Below are positions 42,511 to 51,959 of a stretch of DNA of 64,000 nucleotides, one piece after another (position 1 is the stretch's first letter; each line of letters opens with the position of its first letter). Under the pieces are notes generated by a model that saw only the letters and a list, made by a program, of their open reading frames with translations, had not been told where the DNA came from and did not search any database. The translations under genes and the position numbers were made by a program. Source of the DNA: Septoria linicola (lineage: Eukaryota; Ascomycota; Dothideomycetes; Mycosphaerellales; Mycosphaerellaceae); NCBI GenBank assembly GCA_024114885.1, contig CP099418.1:2666001-2730000 (forward strand), written 5' to 3'.

Positions 42511-44314
42511 ATGGTCGCTGGACTAGGACACAAAAATGCTGAGAAGCACGATGACTTGAAGCCCAATTTTGGTGACGACGGGTACTACGGAGGCTTTGCA
42601 TCGTCGCCAGACGCCGCTGAAACTGGTGGTCGCAAAAAGGCACCCAAAAAGATGAATCGTATCGATGTGCCCCGGACCAAGTCGATAGGCGGATCCATTA
42701 CTGGACGCGATGTGACAGACAGCAGCTCCGAAGACATCTCGGTCGAAAAGCAGATGGAGTTGGAAGAAGGGAATGCGATCAAGTATCGAACTTGCAGTTG
42801 GCAGAAGGTATTCACTCTCAGCCCCAATATTCAGTCTGACTTATTGATTCTAACCCAATCTTGCTTCAGACTGCGGCACTGCTTTTCTCCGAGTACATTT
42901 GCCTGGCAATCATGTCCTTTCCATATTCGTACAGTGTGTTGGGACTTGTGCCTGGCCTCATCCTGACAGTAGTGGTGGCTGCCATGGTACTTTACACAAG
43001 TTTGATTGTCTGGTGAGTTCGGTGCAAAACCGCTCAATGTCCGCCACTGACAACATGTAGGGAATTCTGCCTCCGGCACCCAGAGGTCAAGGATGTTTGT
43101 GACATTGGACAAATGCTCTTCTGGGGCAAGAAGTGGGCGTGGTGGTTCACTGCGGTCATGTTCCTGCTGAACAACACATTCATCCAGGGCTTCCATTGTC
43201 TTACTGGAGCGAAGTACCTCAACACCATGACAAACGGCAACAGTGGAGTGTGCACCATCGCCTTCTCAGCGATCGTGGCCATTGGCTCCTGGGTCTGCTC
43301 ATTGCCTCGGACGTTCTCTACACTTTCCACGCTCGCCGGATTTTCAGCCTTTTTCACGTTCCTGTCTGTCATCCTCGCGACAATCTTCGCGGGTATAGAA
43401 GATCATCCGGGCGCTGGCTGGCCTTCGTTAGGGGCACCCACAGTGTATACAGTCACACCAAGCTCCGTCACCTTCGTCGCTGGCATGAACGCTTTTATGA
43501 ACATATCGTACACGTTCATCGGCCAAATCACTCTTCCGTCTTTCATCGCGGAAATGAAGAATCCACGGGACTTCCCCAAAGCACTCTGAGCGGTGACGAT
43601 TGCTGAGATCATATTGTTCTCCTTGGTAGGATCGATCATTTACGCGTACACCGGGACGAATTACAATACTGCGTACGTAAAGCAACTGCTACCCATTACT
43701 TGATTGTCTTTGTTTTAAGCTGACCTCTGTAGTCCTGCATTTGGCTCTCTTGGAAACGAGGTCTACAAGAAGGTGTCGTTCAGTTTCATGATACCTACCA
43801 TAATTTTCTTGGGAGTACTATATGCCTCGGTCAGCGCCAGATTTGTGTTCTTCCGCTTGTACGCTGGCACCAGACACATGACCAGCAATACCGTTGCTGG
43901 TTGGGCAGGCTGGGCGGCCATCTTGGCCGTGACTTGGGTACTGGCATTCATCATCGCGGAAGTTATCCCATTCTTCAGCGATCTGTTGTCTCTTATGAGC
44001 TCCTTGTTCGACAGCTTCTTTGGGTTCATCTTCTGGGGCACAGCCTACCTTCGCATGAGGAAGGCTGATTATGGTCCGGGATTCTGGAGCGACAGAGGAA
44101 TCCGAGGATATTTGGGCTTCGCGCTCAACGTCTTCCTCGTCGCAGTTGGCTTCCTTTTCCTCGGCGGTGGCACATATGCTAGTGTGGTGAGTTTCTGCTT
44201 TAATTACCTTACTCACAGACTTTTGCATTAACACAACTCTAGGAATCGATCAAGCAAGGCTACGAGGGGGAAGGTTTTGGAGGACCTTTCTCATGTGCAT
44301 CGAACGGTCTGTAG
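42511..44314 (+). pseudogene. Amino-acid permease (AAAP/Mtr type) interrupted by one in-frame TGA
   Basis: Five exons join perfectly in phase: 42511-42807, 42870-43012, 43061-43672, 43733-44186 and 44243-44314 (525 codons). The only defect is TGA at 43587-43589, after NPRDFPKAL and before AVTIAEIILFSLVGSIIYAYTG. Fungal Mtr-like permeases usually have Trp at this place, so one G-to-A change (TGG to TGA) explains it. Marker segments are YSYSVLGLVPG, SGVCTIAFS, FIGQITLPSFIAEM, and APAFGSLGNEVYKKVSF. The family imports neutral and aromatic amino acids with protons at the plasma membrane. As read, the product would end after 322 residues, losing several membrane helices. All splice sites and the downstream frame are intact, so the lesion is either very recent or a sequencing error. 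Confidence 0.8.
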
Positions 44315-44863
44315 AGAGAGCAGAGTTAGCAAAACGATAAGGCAATGTAGAAAAGTACACAAATCTTGGAATGGAGCTGTGCTATGAGCTGGCCATTGTA
44401 ACACGTTGTCAGCAATGTCTTTATGCTGCCGAGAGGGCCGAAGTGTAGGCCCAGATGGCGGAAGGTCCCAATGACCTTCCCGTTCCTCCTCCCTTGTTCC
44501 TCCCGGTCTTTGAACCTTCGGTGTTCGTTCGCCTCCCATCCGCCGTGTAGCTAGCTTCAAGATGAAGGGGGTAGGCCCCAACCGGGCGAGCGATAGCGGG
44601 AGGGTGGCCTTCTTAGATAGTGACTCGTGTATAGGACGCGGATGTTGATATTGTCTTCGCCTGCGCTGCCTTCGCTGCCTTTGTTCGGCACTGGCTCTAA
44701 CTGAGGACTGCTCTCACTTCTAGTAGGCAGGGCACAAACTCTACTTGTGGAGCTCTGCTTTCTGACGTAAGGTGGCATGCGTCGGCATGCTTTACTCTGT
44801 GCCAGAGCTTCACTTTAATGTTAACCCTCTCGCAACTGTGTCTAAGTCTGTACTTGAACAACA
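44315..44863. other. Intergenic; OPI3 promoter
   Basis: 550 bp between the permease and OPI3, both on the plus strand. Contains an 8-bp hairpin with a CCAAT loop (44460-44480) and a repeated GGCATGC pair near 44776-44792. No gene. Confidence 0.5.
44460..44480. repeat. Perfect 8-bp inverted repeat with CCAAT loop
   Basis: GGAAGGTC (44460-44467) and GACCTTCC (44473-44480) flank CCAAT. It could be a permease 3'-end hairpin or a CCAAT-type promoter site of OPI3, about 390 bp upstream of its ATG. Function unproven. Confidence 0.5.
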
Positions 44864-45541
44864 ATGGCACCTACTCCAGCGTCCCTACTGGGCTTTGTTG
44901 ACTTCAGCCAACCCACATTCTGGAGTGAGTCTAGCACAATTACAGGCGTAGCTAACCACAGTCCAAGCTGACCCATCTCGCATTCAGTATCCGCAGCGTC
45001 AATTGTCTTCAACCCGACCTTCTGGAACCTTGCAGCACGTTCTGAATATCGCAATAAGACAATCACGAAGCTCGCCGGGGGAAACCCTCGCTATGGCTGC
45101 TATCTGCTAGCCGTTACCATCTTCACGATCGGCCTCATACGGGATGCACTGTACGAGCGAGCTCTTCGCAATCAGCCCTCCCACCCACTTCTCGAGGGCT
45201 TCGTTCCACAAGCATTGGCCGTTGGCCTTGTGGCGAGCGGCAATGTTCTGGTGTTGACGAGTATGTGGGCTCTGGGCATCACCGGCACTTACTTGGGCGA
45301 CTACTTTGGCATCCTGATGGACCACATTGTCACGGGCTTCCCGTTCAACGTATCTGGATCGCCCATGTACTACGGCAGCACAATGAGTTTCGTGGGCACA
45401 TCGCTGTGGTTTGGCAAGCCGGCTGGGCTGGTCCTGAGCGCACTAGTGCTGGTGGTCTACCAGATTGCATTGAGCTTTGAGGACCCCTTCACCGCAGAGA
45501 TCTATGCGAAGAGAGACAGGGAGCAAAAGAAGTCGAGATGA
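44864..45541 (+). CDS. OPI3: Phospholipid methyltransferase Opi3 (PE to PC pathway)
   Basis: Exons 44864-44924 and 44988-45541, with a 63-bp intron (GTGAGT to TCAG), encode 204 residues, the family's usual length. Exon 1 encodes MAPTPASLLGFVDFSQPTFW; exon 2 continues ISAASIVFNPTFWNLAAR. Four membrane segments follow, with GCYLLAVTIFTIGLIRD, the SAM-binding region SMWALGITGTYLGDYFGI, and GFPFNVSGSPMYYGST. The Glu-Asp-Pro-Phe-Thr near the C-terminus is conserved. It performs the last two methylations from phosphatidyl-monomethylethanolamine to phosphatidylcholine in the ER membrane, using S-adenosylmethionine. Neighbouring genes have no lipid link. Confidence 0.95.
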
Positions 45542-46031
45542 GGAACCAATGACTAGACAAAGAACGATGGTACAATGAGGACAAAAGAGATACCCCCACA
45601 AGCTGATTGGCAGCTCGATTCAACATGAGCAATGGCGTTATGGTGCGATAGAGGCGAGCAAAAGCGGCAAGACACGTTAGACTGCACACAACAGATAGCT
45701 ATCATTCATCTGAAGCTACAATTGATAAGGAATCAACCGAATGAAGGCACAGCGTACAGCATGGCCAATATTGCTCAGCTTGTCGTGGTCGTTGGGCTGA
45801 CATGTGTTGTTCCCGACCGAGTGAATCATTGTCTTCCACTTCAGCCCGGACACTCATAGGTGGACATTTCGCCTTGCCTGTAGCCTTGACAATGGAAAGC
45901 TCTCTAATGCAAGGAGTGCCACTCGAGTTTGTGAGAAAACCTCGGCCTGCTTGTAGATATGGTCGGGTACTCTCTGACGTGGAATGTCGTGGCAGCGTTC
46001 GTGTAGATTGGTCGTTAGGAGCATGCGGATT
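45542..46031. other. Intergenic between convergent genes
   Basis: 490 bp of 3' flank between OPI3 and the LYR-type gene. Nothing recognised. Confidence 0.5.
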
Positions 46032-46466
46032 TCACTTTATACACAGTCCCATGGTATCGTTCAACTTGCGAATACTGTCATCGAGAGCCGTGAACGCAGA
46101 CTCTCGAGATTGGCGATCTTCCTTGCGGCTACACGCCAATGTGAGCATGCATAATATAAAATAGCAAACAAATAGGAAGACGAACGCAGGTGGCATATCG
46201 CCTCGCGGACCTCTGGTCCAAGACACAAACATGAGATTCTTCAGGATGTGATGTTCGAGACCTCTGTATTTTGCCGCACCATCAAGGAATTCTAACGTTT
46301 TCTTCACTTGGTCCGAATTGAAATCTTGTCTGGCCGAATGGCGGAAGGCGGCCCTTAATCGATCTCGTGCTTCATAGCGCGCTGGCTTGGAGTATTGCAC
46401 GGCCCGGAGCAGATGCTGGTATAGATGACGGTACGCCAGCAAGATGCTAGACTTGCCGACCTTCAT
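46032..46466 (-). CDS. LYR-motif-like (DUF1763-type) protein, probably mitochondrial
   Basis: From the ATG at 46466 the product starts MKVGKSSILLAYRHLYQHLL, a LYR-like first helix, followed by SKPARYEARDRLRAAFR and HHILKNLMFV, which I recognise as the DUF1763/LYR family. A cttatgacag just upstream could be a leader-intron acceptor. Read through, it is 144 residues with a hydrophobic stretch (PPAFVFLFVCYFILCMLTLA). That stretch lies exactly inside a possible in-frame 96-bp intron (46129-46224; GTCTTG to TGTAG), whose removal gives 112 residues and joins LMFV to RKEDRQ. The shorter form is closer to LYR protein size. LYR proteins serve Fe-S delivery or complex assembly in mitochondria; the specific role is unknown. 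Confidence 0.68.
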   Translation of the reverse strand: MKVGKSSILLAYRHLYQHLLRAVQYSKPARYEARDRLRAAFRHSARQDFNSDQVKKTLEFLDGAAKYRGLEHHILKNLMFVSWTRGPRGDMPPAFVFLFVCYFILCMLTLACSRKEDRQSRESAFTALDDSIRKLNDTMGLCIK

Positions 46467-46619
46467 TACTGTCATAAGGGAGCATGAGAGGCTATGGGGA
46501 AGTTCAGAGCGAGCCAATGCAAAGATGGCTTTCACTCTATTCCCTCCCAGCGGATGTCGGAAGACACTTTGTCGCCCACAATACCTCACTCACTCACCTC
46601 TTCTGCTCATCTAAAGCCG
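46467..46619. promoter_or_regulatory. Short divergent promoter (LYR / JmjC genes)
   Basis: Only 153 bp separate the two proposed start codons, so leaders or promoters may overlap. Both proteins look mitochondrial, which would fit co-regulation, but this is inference. Confidence 0.45.
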
Positions 46620-47632
46620 ATGCTTTGCAGAAGCACAGTCCGAGTGTCACGAGCACAATGTAACTACTACTCGACCGCCCCGCGACCGAGAAAAGTGCCC
46701 GTCCTGCCTGATGCCTCGCTCGCGACCTTTCGACGAGACGCCTTTGAGCCCGCTCGACCAGCTCTGTTGCCTCGCCAGCATTTCAGCAGGCTGCCCGCCG
46801 TGTCCAAGTGGTTCACCCACACTGCTGACCCTGCCGTGCTCAATGCTCACTATCTGTCTCCTTTTGGCGCCACGGTTGTGCCCTTGGAGATCACCAACAA
46901 CGGCCAGTTTGTGCGCATTGAACAGTCGCTGAGCTTCTTTCTAGAGTGCGTCACGGCCTCGTCGTCTCGTTTCTACATGACGAGCAATCGCTACTTCTCG
47001 GCCTATGTGCCCAATGCCCGAGCCATAGTCAGACGTCAGACGGATTCTAACAACTTCTTCACCAGCACGTCCACCCTCACAGCGCCCACTGCGCGTGTCT
47101 ATCTTGCGCAAGCATCAATCACAAACTTCCCGACTGCTCTGAGAGCCGACGTGCCCACTCCAGATGTAGTGCTTCGGGCAGGAAAGGGCGATATCTATGA
47201 TACTTCCGTGTGGATTGGACAAGCCCCTACCTATACGCCTTTACACAGAGACCCCAATCCAAATATCTTCGTACAGCTCGCGGGGAAGAAAAGAGTCAGA
47301 ATCTTTAACCCACACGTCGGTCGTGGCATTTTCGCCAAAGTCCAAGAGCAGATTGGCAGCAGTGGTTCAGCCACGATGCGAGGGGAAGAGATGATGCAGG
47401 GTACGGAGAAAGAAGCTCTGGAGAAGGAGGTTTGGCAGTCCGATGGTGCTCACATCGGTGACTGTTTCGAGGCAGAGCTGGAAAGTGGAGACGGACTCTT
47501 CATTCCCAAGGGTTACTGGCATAGTATCAGGAGCGACGGAGACGGTATGGTTGGCTCGGTAAGATAGCTCAACGTGGTTGATCGGACTCCGTCACGCTGA
47601 CAAGTGTCTAGGTGAACTGGTGGTTCAGGTGA
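46620..47632 (+). CDS. JmjC-domain (cupin-like) 2-oxoglutarate oxygenase, probably mitochondrial
   Basis: Exons 46620-47558 and 47612-47632, with a 53-bp intron, encode 319 residues. The last exon supplies only VNWWFR and stop, completing the typical JmjC ending. Start 46620 was preferred (in-frame ATG also at 46494) because it opens with MLCRSTVRVSRAQCNYYS, an Arg-rich, acid-free presequence-like segment. The iron-binding pair is visible as His-Arg-Asp in YTPLHRDPNPNIFVQLAGKKRV, and the distal His in FIPKGYWHSI. The domain resembles the small JmjC hydroxylases (JMJD5, HIF-asparagine hydroxylase, JMJD7) rather than histone demethylases. Substrate unknown. Confidence 0.82.
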
Positions 47633-48513
47633 CAAGAAAGCGTGGACATCGACCCAGGTGTACACGAACCCACTGCTTACGATTGTGGACCTTAGTAGGC
47701 ACAAGTCTTCTATGGTCGCAAGCAGCAAGTCCTCGAGGTCAATCAACCGCCAAGGAAACGAGTGTACTTCACGACATGGCCGCTGCGCCGTAGCCTCGAG
47801 CAGCTACACCTTCTCAATATACGTCACTGTCACATGGCTTTCATGCCAGGATCGCCCAGCTCTTTCAGTCGGCGTATGCTGTCACAGTGACTAATGCTGG
47901 ATGGGCGAGGAAGCCCCGTCTCGTCTGCGGTCATCATCGATACGCACGATAAGATACAGCGTAATGCTCGTACTTGAGCGGCGTGGACGCAGAGTCGCAT
48001 CCTTCGTCGAGCTCTACAAAGGATCTTAACTCAGCTGGTGCTTGGCAGCCAACACAAGCATGACGATTACCTGCAGCTGCTATAGGTGGCACTGCATTGA
48101 CATGGAGTATCAAGGTCGAAATCAAATGAATGCAAGGCTGCGGCAGCATTGAGACTTGAGACAGTCTGTACCCTCCCTGCCCGAATTTGAGACTACAAGG
48201 CATCGTTGCCAGTTGCGCTCAACAACTGTCGTGCAGCTATGTCTTGGCCTGGGATTCTTACGAGCTGACAACGCCTTCTCCACCTCTTCGGCTCTTCGGT
48301 GTATGATCTTCACACGGAGGATGGCCGTCAGCCACGTTGTACGGCTCCCGAGAACAAAGCCACACGGTCTTGGGCGGCCACGGTCTGGGCAAGCTACTCT
48401 CTCATTGCACTTAGATCGTTCCTCTAAGCTGACACCTGGCCCTATTTCTCTTCTCGTTTCCACACACGCTCTGCGAGCTATTCGTCTTACTGCAGTGTAG
48501 CCCACGAGCTCTA
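47633..48513. other. Intergenic, 0.9 kb
   Basis: Short ORFs on both strands without recognisable content. Contains the promoter of the following membrane-protein gene. Confidence 0.45.
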
Positions 48514-49639
48514 ATGGATGTCGTCGCCAACATGACTTGTTCCCAAGGGGGCGAGTTTTATGCTTGTGGTGAAGGGAGTCGATTTGTGTCAGTCATGGGC
48601 CTAGATCTATGTGGCCAGTTCAACTAATACCGAGTCAGTGGATGCTGTGCCAGCGATCCGTGCAGTGTCGGATGTGCAGCTGGTAACTTGAAGACCACAA
48701 GCTTCGACACAGCACAATACGGTCAGATCCCAGATCAACATTGCTCTACTGGACTCTTCTACACATGTGAGTGAATATCGGCTTCAGACTCAACAGCGGC
48801 TCTTCGCTTGCCGACTTTGGTGTACAGTGCGCACTGGCGACGGGCCTCGTTCACGCATATACTGATACCACGTCAGGTAATTTCACAACGCCCGCCTTTT
48901 GGGGATGTTGCACGACTTCGGCCTGCGCGGGATCACAAGGTATGCGTCACATGGATAACGAGTCGACGATCACTGACTGTTACATCGCTTTTGGCAGGTT
49001 GCGCGGCCACGGCATTGGCCGGAGCTTTTCTCTCCACGAACACTGCCCTCGCAGCGCCATTTCTGGCTCTCAATGAGACGTGGGAAGGAAGTGATCAAGG
49101 CACTGCGACTGATCAACCTGCCGATCCTGTTGTTACAGCCGACTCTAGCAGCAGCTCAAACACGGGCACCGTAGCGGGTGGAGTGGTTGGTGGTATTGCT
49201 GGGCTTGCTCTGATCCTCCTTGGCTTCCTCTGGCTATATCGTCGCCAGAGAAGACGAGCCGGTGCTCCTGTTCCGGAATCGACAGAAGATAGCGGCAAAG
49301 CGCAGGTGCAAGAGCTCTCGCACGACGCAAGCACAGCCGTCGGTCTGAAAGAGCTGCCTCGTATGTTTCATCATGCAATCAACACCTGTCATTGGCGAGT
49401 GATTTACTGACACGATCTCAGCGAACTGGACCTCGTCACCTTCTATGCCTTCCTACCACAGCTCTCCCGAGTTCCAAAATGGAGAGTGGTCGCCGAGACC
49501 ACCAAGTTACTACACAAACGACCCGCGTGCCAAATCTCAGCACATGTCTTATGAGCTTCCTGGGAGCCAGGCTGGTGTGGAGATGGATGCACCACGAGGA
49601 GTTATGGACTCGAAGCTATCGACAGCGCAAGATGCTTGA
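48514..49639 (+). CDS. Cysteine-rich single-pass membrane protein, five exons
   Basis: Exons 48514-48587, 48639-48766, 48877-48939, 48998-49360 and 49422-49639 encode 281 residues; all four introns are GT-AG and in phase, the first with a clear CTAAT branch box. The N-terminal 80 residues form a compact Cys-rich domain: TCSQGGEFYACGEGSRFVGCC, DPC, GC, a middle spacer, then HCSTGLFYTC, WGCC, and AC. A short Ser-rich stalk and a membrane helix (VVGGIAGLALILLGFLWLY) follow, then a basic turn (RRQRRR) and a Pro/Ser-rich cytosolic tail. There is no signal peptide, so the Cys domain is probably exported by the membrane helix itself. I recognise the arrangement as a common fungal surface-protein type but not a named family. 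Confidence 0.72.
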
Positions 49640-49848
49640 TCAGAATATGAGAATCTGTGTAGCAGTGAGAGTAATTTGTCAGCCATGTATCAATCGGCAG
49701 ACCATATTCTATGTTCACATGTTCATGATCCACAGCAGACGAGTACGTGAATGTTCCATTCTGCATGCCTGAGGTGTCAAGTTCGCGGCAGACAGGCCTG
49801 ACTCACTTCTTTCGTTCGCTTTCGTGCCTCATATCCAGACATGCAATC

Positions 49849-51491
49849 ATGGAGTGTCTCATACGCTTCAGACAGATGCATGAGACCTTTCGACGACCAG
49901 AGAGTGAAGCACTGGCAGATCTGCACGGCTTTGCAATAGAATGGCTCTCGTACTCAGATGATGTAGGTCAAAAAATTCCAAAGCTAGGCGAAAGGTACAC
50001 ATAGCGACAATAGCGCTATAAAACGTGACCTCACTCACTCGTCCCAACAACGAAGTCGGTATAACTCACGACCATTCGTCATATTACCTCTCCCATTTGC
50101 TAATTTCTCTGCAGTCTCCCTTTGCCCTTGTTCGTTTCTCAGATACCATCGATCCTCTTTCTGCAGCTCGAGCGCTAGCATCTCGCTCGATACTTATATG
50201 GAGTGTGCACGAACTTTGGGGCGAGGGCACAGATTATGCCACTCTCCACTCGAATATCACGCGACGGACCTCTCAGCTGTGGTCCGCATATCGCGAGCCG
50301 TCTTTTCGTTTTGTCTTCGACAGCCACCAGCACAGCCGCTCCACATCTGACCAGCGCGCAATATTTGAAGAACTTGCCTATTTAGATTTACAAGGCCCAA
50401 TCGTAATGAAGAATCCGGATCACCTCTTCACCATCTTTGAAGACTACGAAGTCCACAAGAACACGCCCAAAGCTCTCTTCTTTGGCCGCCTTCTTGCGGA
50501 AAGCAGCGCAGGGGCTAAGGCTGTCGTTCAGTACAACCTCAAAAAGCGCAAGTATATCGCCACTACATCGATGGATGCAGAACTGTCTCTCATCACGGCC
50601 AACATTGCCCTATGCCGCCCGGGATGCTTAGCTTACGACCCATTCATGGGGACGGGCTCGTTTCCTCTAGCCGCAGCACATTTTGGCTCCACGGTATTTG
50701 GATCCGACCTCGACGGCAGAAGTATCAGAGGCAAGAAGGGACGGAATGTAGCCGCCAACTTCACGCAGTACGGGACATCAGCCCGCTATCTGGATGGCTT
50801 CGCTGCTGATTTGACGAACACGCCTCTGAGGAAAGCGAGATGCCTCGACGCAATACTTTGCGATCCGCCATATGGCGTGCGGGAAGGACTGAAAGTGCTC
50901 GGCTCCACGCGAGATCACCTCCAGCAGGAAATAGTACTGAGGGATGGGACACTGGCACACCTCAAGGACGACTACATTCCACCCAGGAAAGCCTACAGTT
51001 TCCCGAGAATGCTGGACGATATCTTGACCTTTAGCGTTGACATGCTGGTGAGCGGCGGGAGGCTGAGTATGTGGATGCCCGTCGCTGGCGCTGTGGAAGA
51101 AGAGCAGGGACGATCGAATGACGGCCAGGACAGAGAAGAAAAGGTTGAGGAATACGCTTTACCAAGACACCCGGCACTGGTCCTTGTGAGTCAGTGTAGA
51201 CAGGATTTCAACAAGTGTGAGTTCAGCATCAGCACAAAGCAGAGTAATGACAGGCTAATAATATGATCTAGGGTCAAGACGATTGTTGACTTACCGAAGA
51301 CTCGACGATAGTGAGGTCGATGCACAGGCACTTGCGGCATACGAGATGCAAAAGCTGCAGTTGCAGAGTGACGACGATAGTGGAGGCACAGCTGACGATC
51401 TGAACGAATTTCGGAAAAAGGTAAGCGCTCATGTCGGTTCAGTCATGTACTGTTGCTAACTGTCGTGTAGTACTTTCAAGGCTTCAAGTGA
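49849..51491 (+). CDS. TRM11: tRNA (guanine10-N2)-methyltransferase catalytic subunit Trm11
   Basis: Exons 49849-49962, 50115-51216, 51272-51420 and 51471-51491 encode 461 residues. Exon 1 gives MECLIRFRQMHETFRRPE, the Trm11 N-terminus; a 152-bp intron leads in phase to SPFALVRF. Motif I of the Rossmann fold is YDPFMGTGSF with FGSDLDGR after it, and the catalytic motif is CDPPYGVREG. The final exon encodes only YFQGFK. Trm11, with Trm112, methylates G10 of tRNAs in the cytosol. A methionine-started reading of exon 2 alone (from 50025) would miss the THUMP-like N-terminus and is rejected. Confidence 0.93.
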
Positions 51492-51959
51492 CCATGGCGA
51501 ATGCCGACCGGCCACGTTCGCCTACCTCAATGAGAGACGTCGAGAAGGTTGCTGCGCGTCGATTTCCAGACCATGGCATTGTTACGAAAGTGAGGGTCGT
51601 GTCTGGAATGAGAGATGTTTGGCCATCGTCTTCGGAAGGCGACGTGTGGGCGCTCGACAGCATGAATAAATAGGTCACTGCATAGACGGTAAGCATGTCA
51701 ACATTGCGTCTCAAGTTTCATGACTTGTTGTCAATGCTGCAGTCGTAAGTGTAGATGGCCATAATCACAGTGATATCGAGATTCCAAACACACAATACCG
51801 CTCAATTCAGCTCAGCTCAAGGAAGGGTCGACTGTGCCATGCATTCGTAAATTACAATCAAAAATTCTGGGTATCTTTCCTTCGCTCGCCGGAGGCAGCA
51901 TAACGCCAATATCCAAACGATAGAGCTTATGCACTCTCTTGTCAACTTCGTCATCGTCG
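51492..51959. other. Intergenic between convergent genes
   Basis: 470 bp of shared 3' flank between TRM11 and the sphingoid-base kinase. A short minus-strand ORF (51812-52000) overlaps the end of the kinase in another frame and shows nothing recognisable. Confidence 0.4.

Noticed and set aside
43587..43589. Programmed stop-codon readthrough or selenocysteine in the permease
   Set aside because: The following bases do not match known fungal readthrough context, and fungi lack the selenocysteine machinery; a simple mutation or sequencing error is more economical.
50025..50114. ATG at 50025 as the TRM11 start
   Set aside because: The conserved Trm11 N-terminus is in an upstream exon (49849-49962), and this segment reads as intron ending in CTGCAG.
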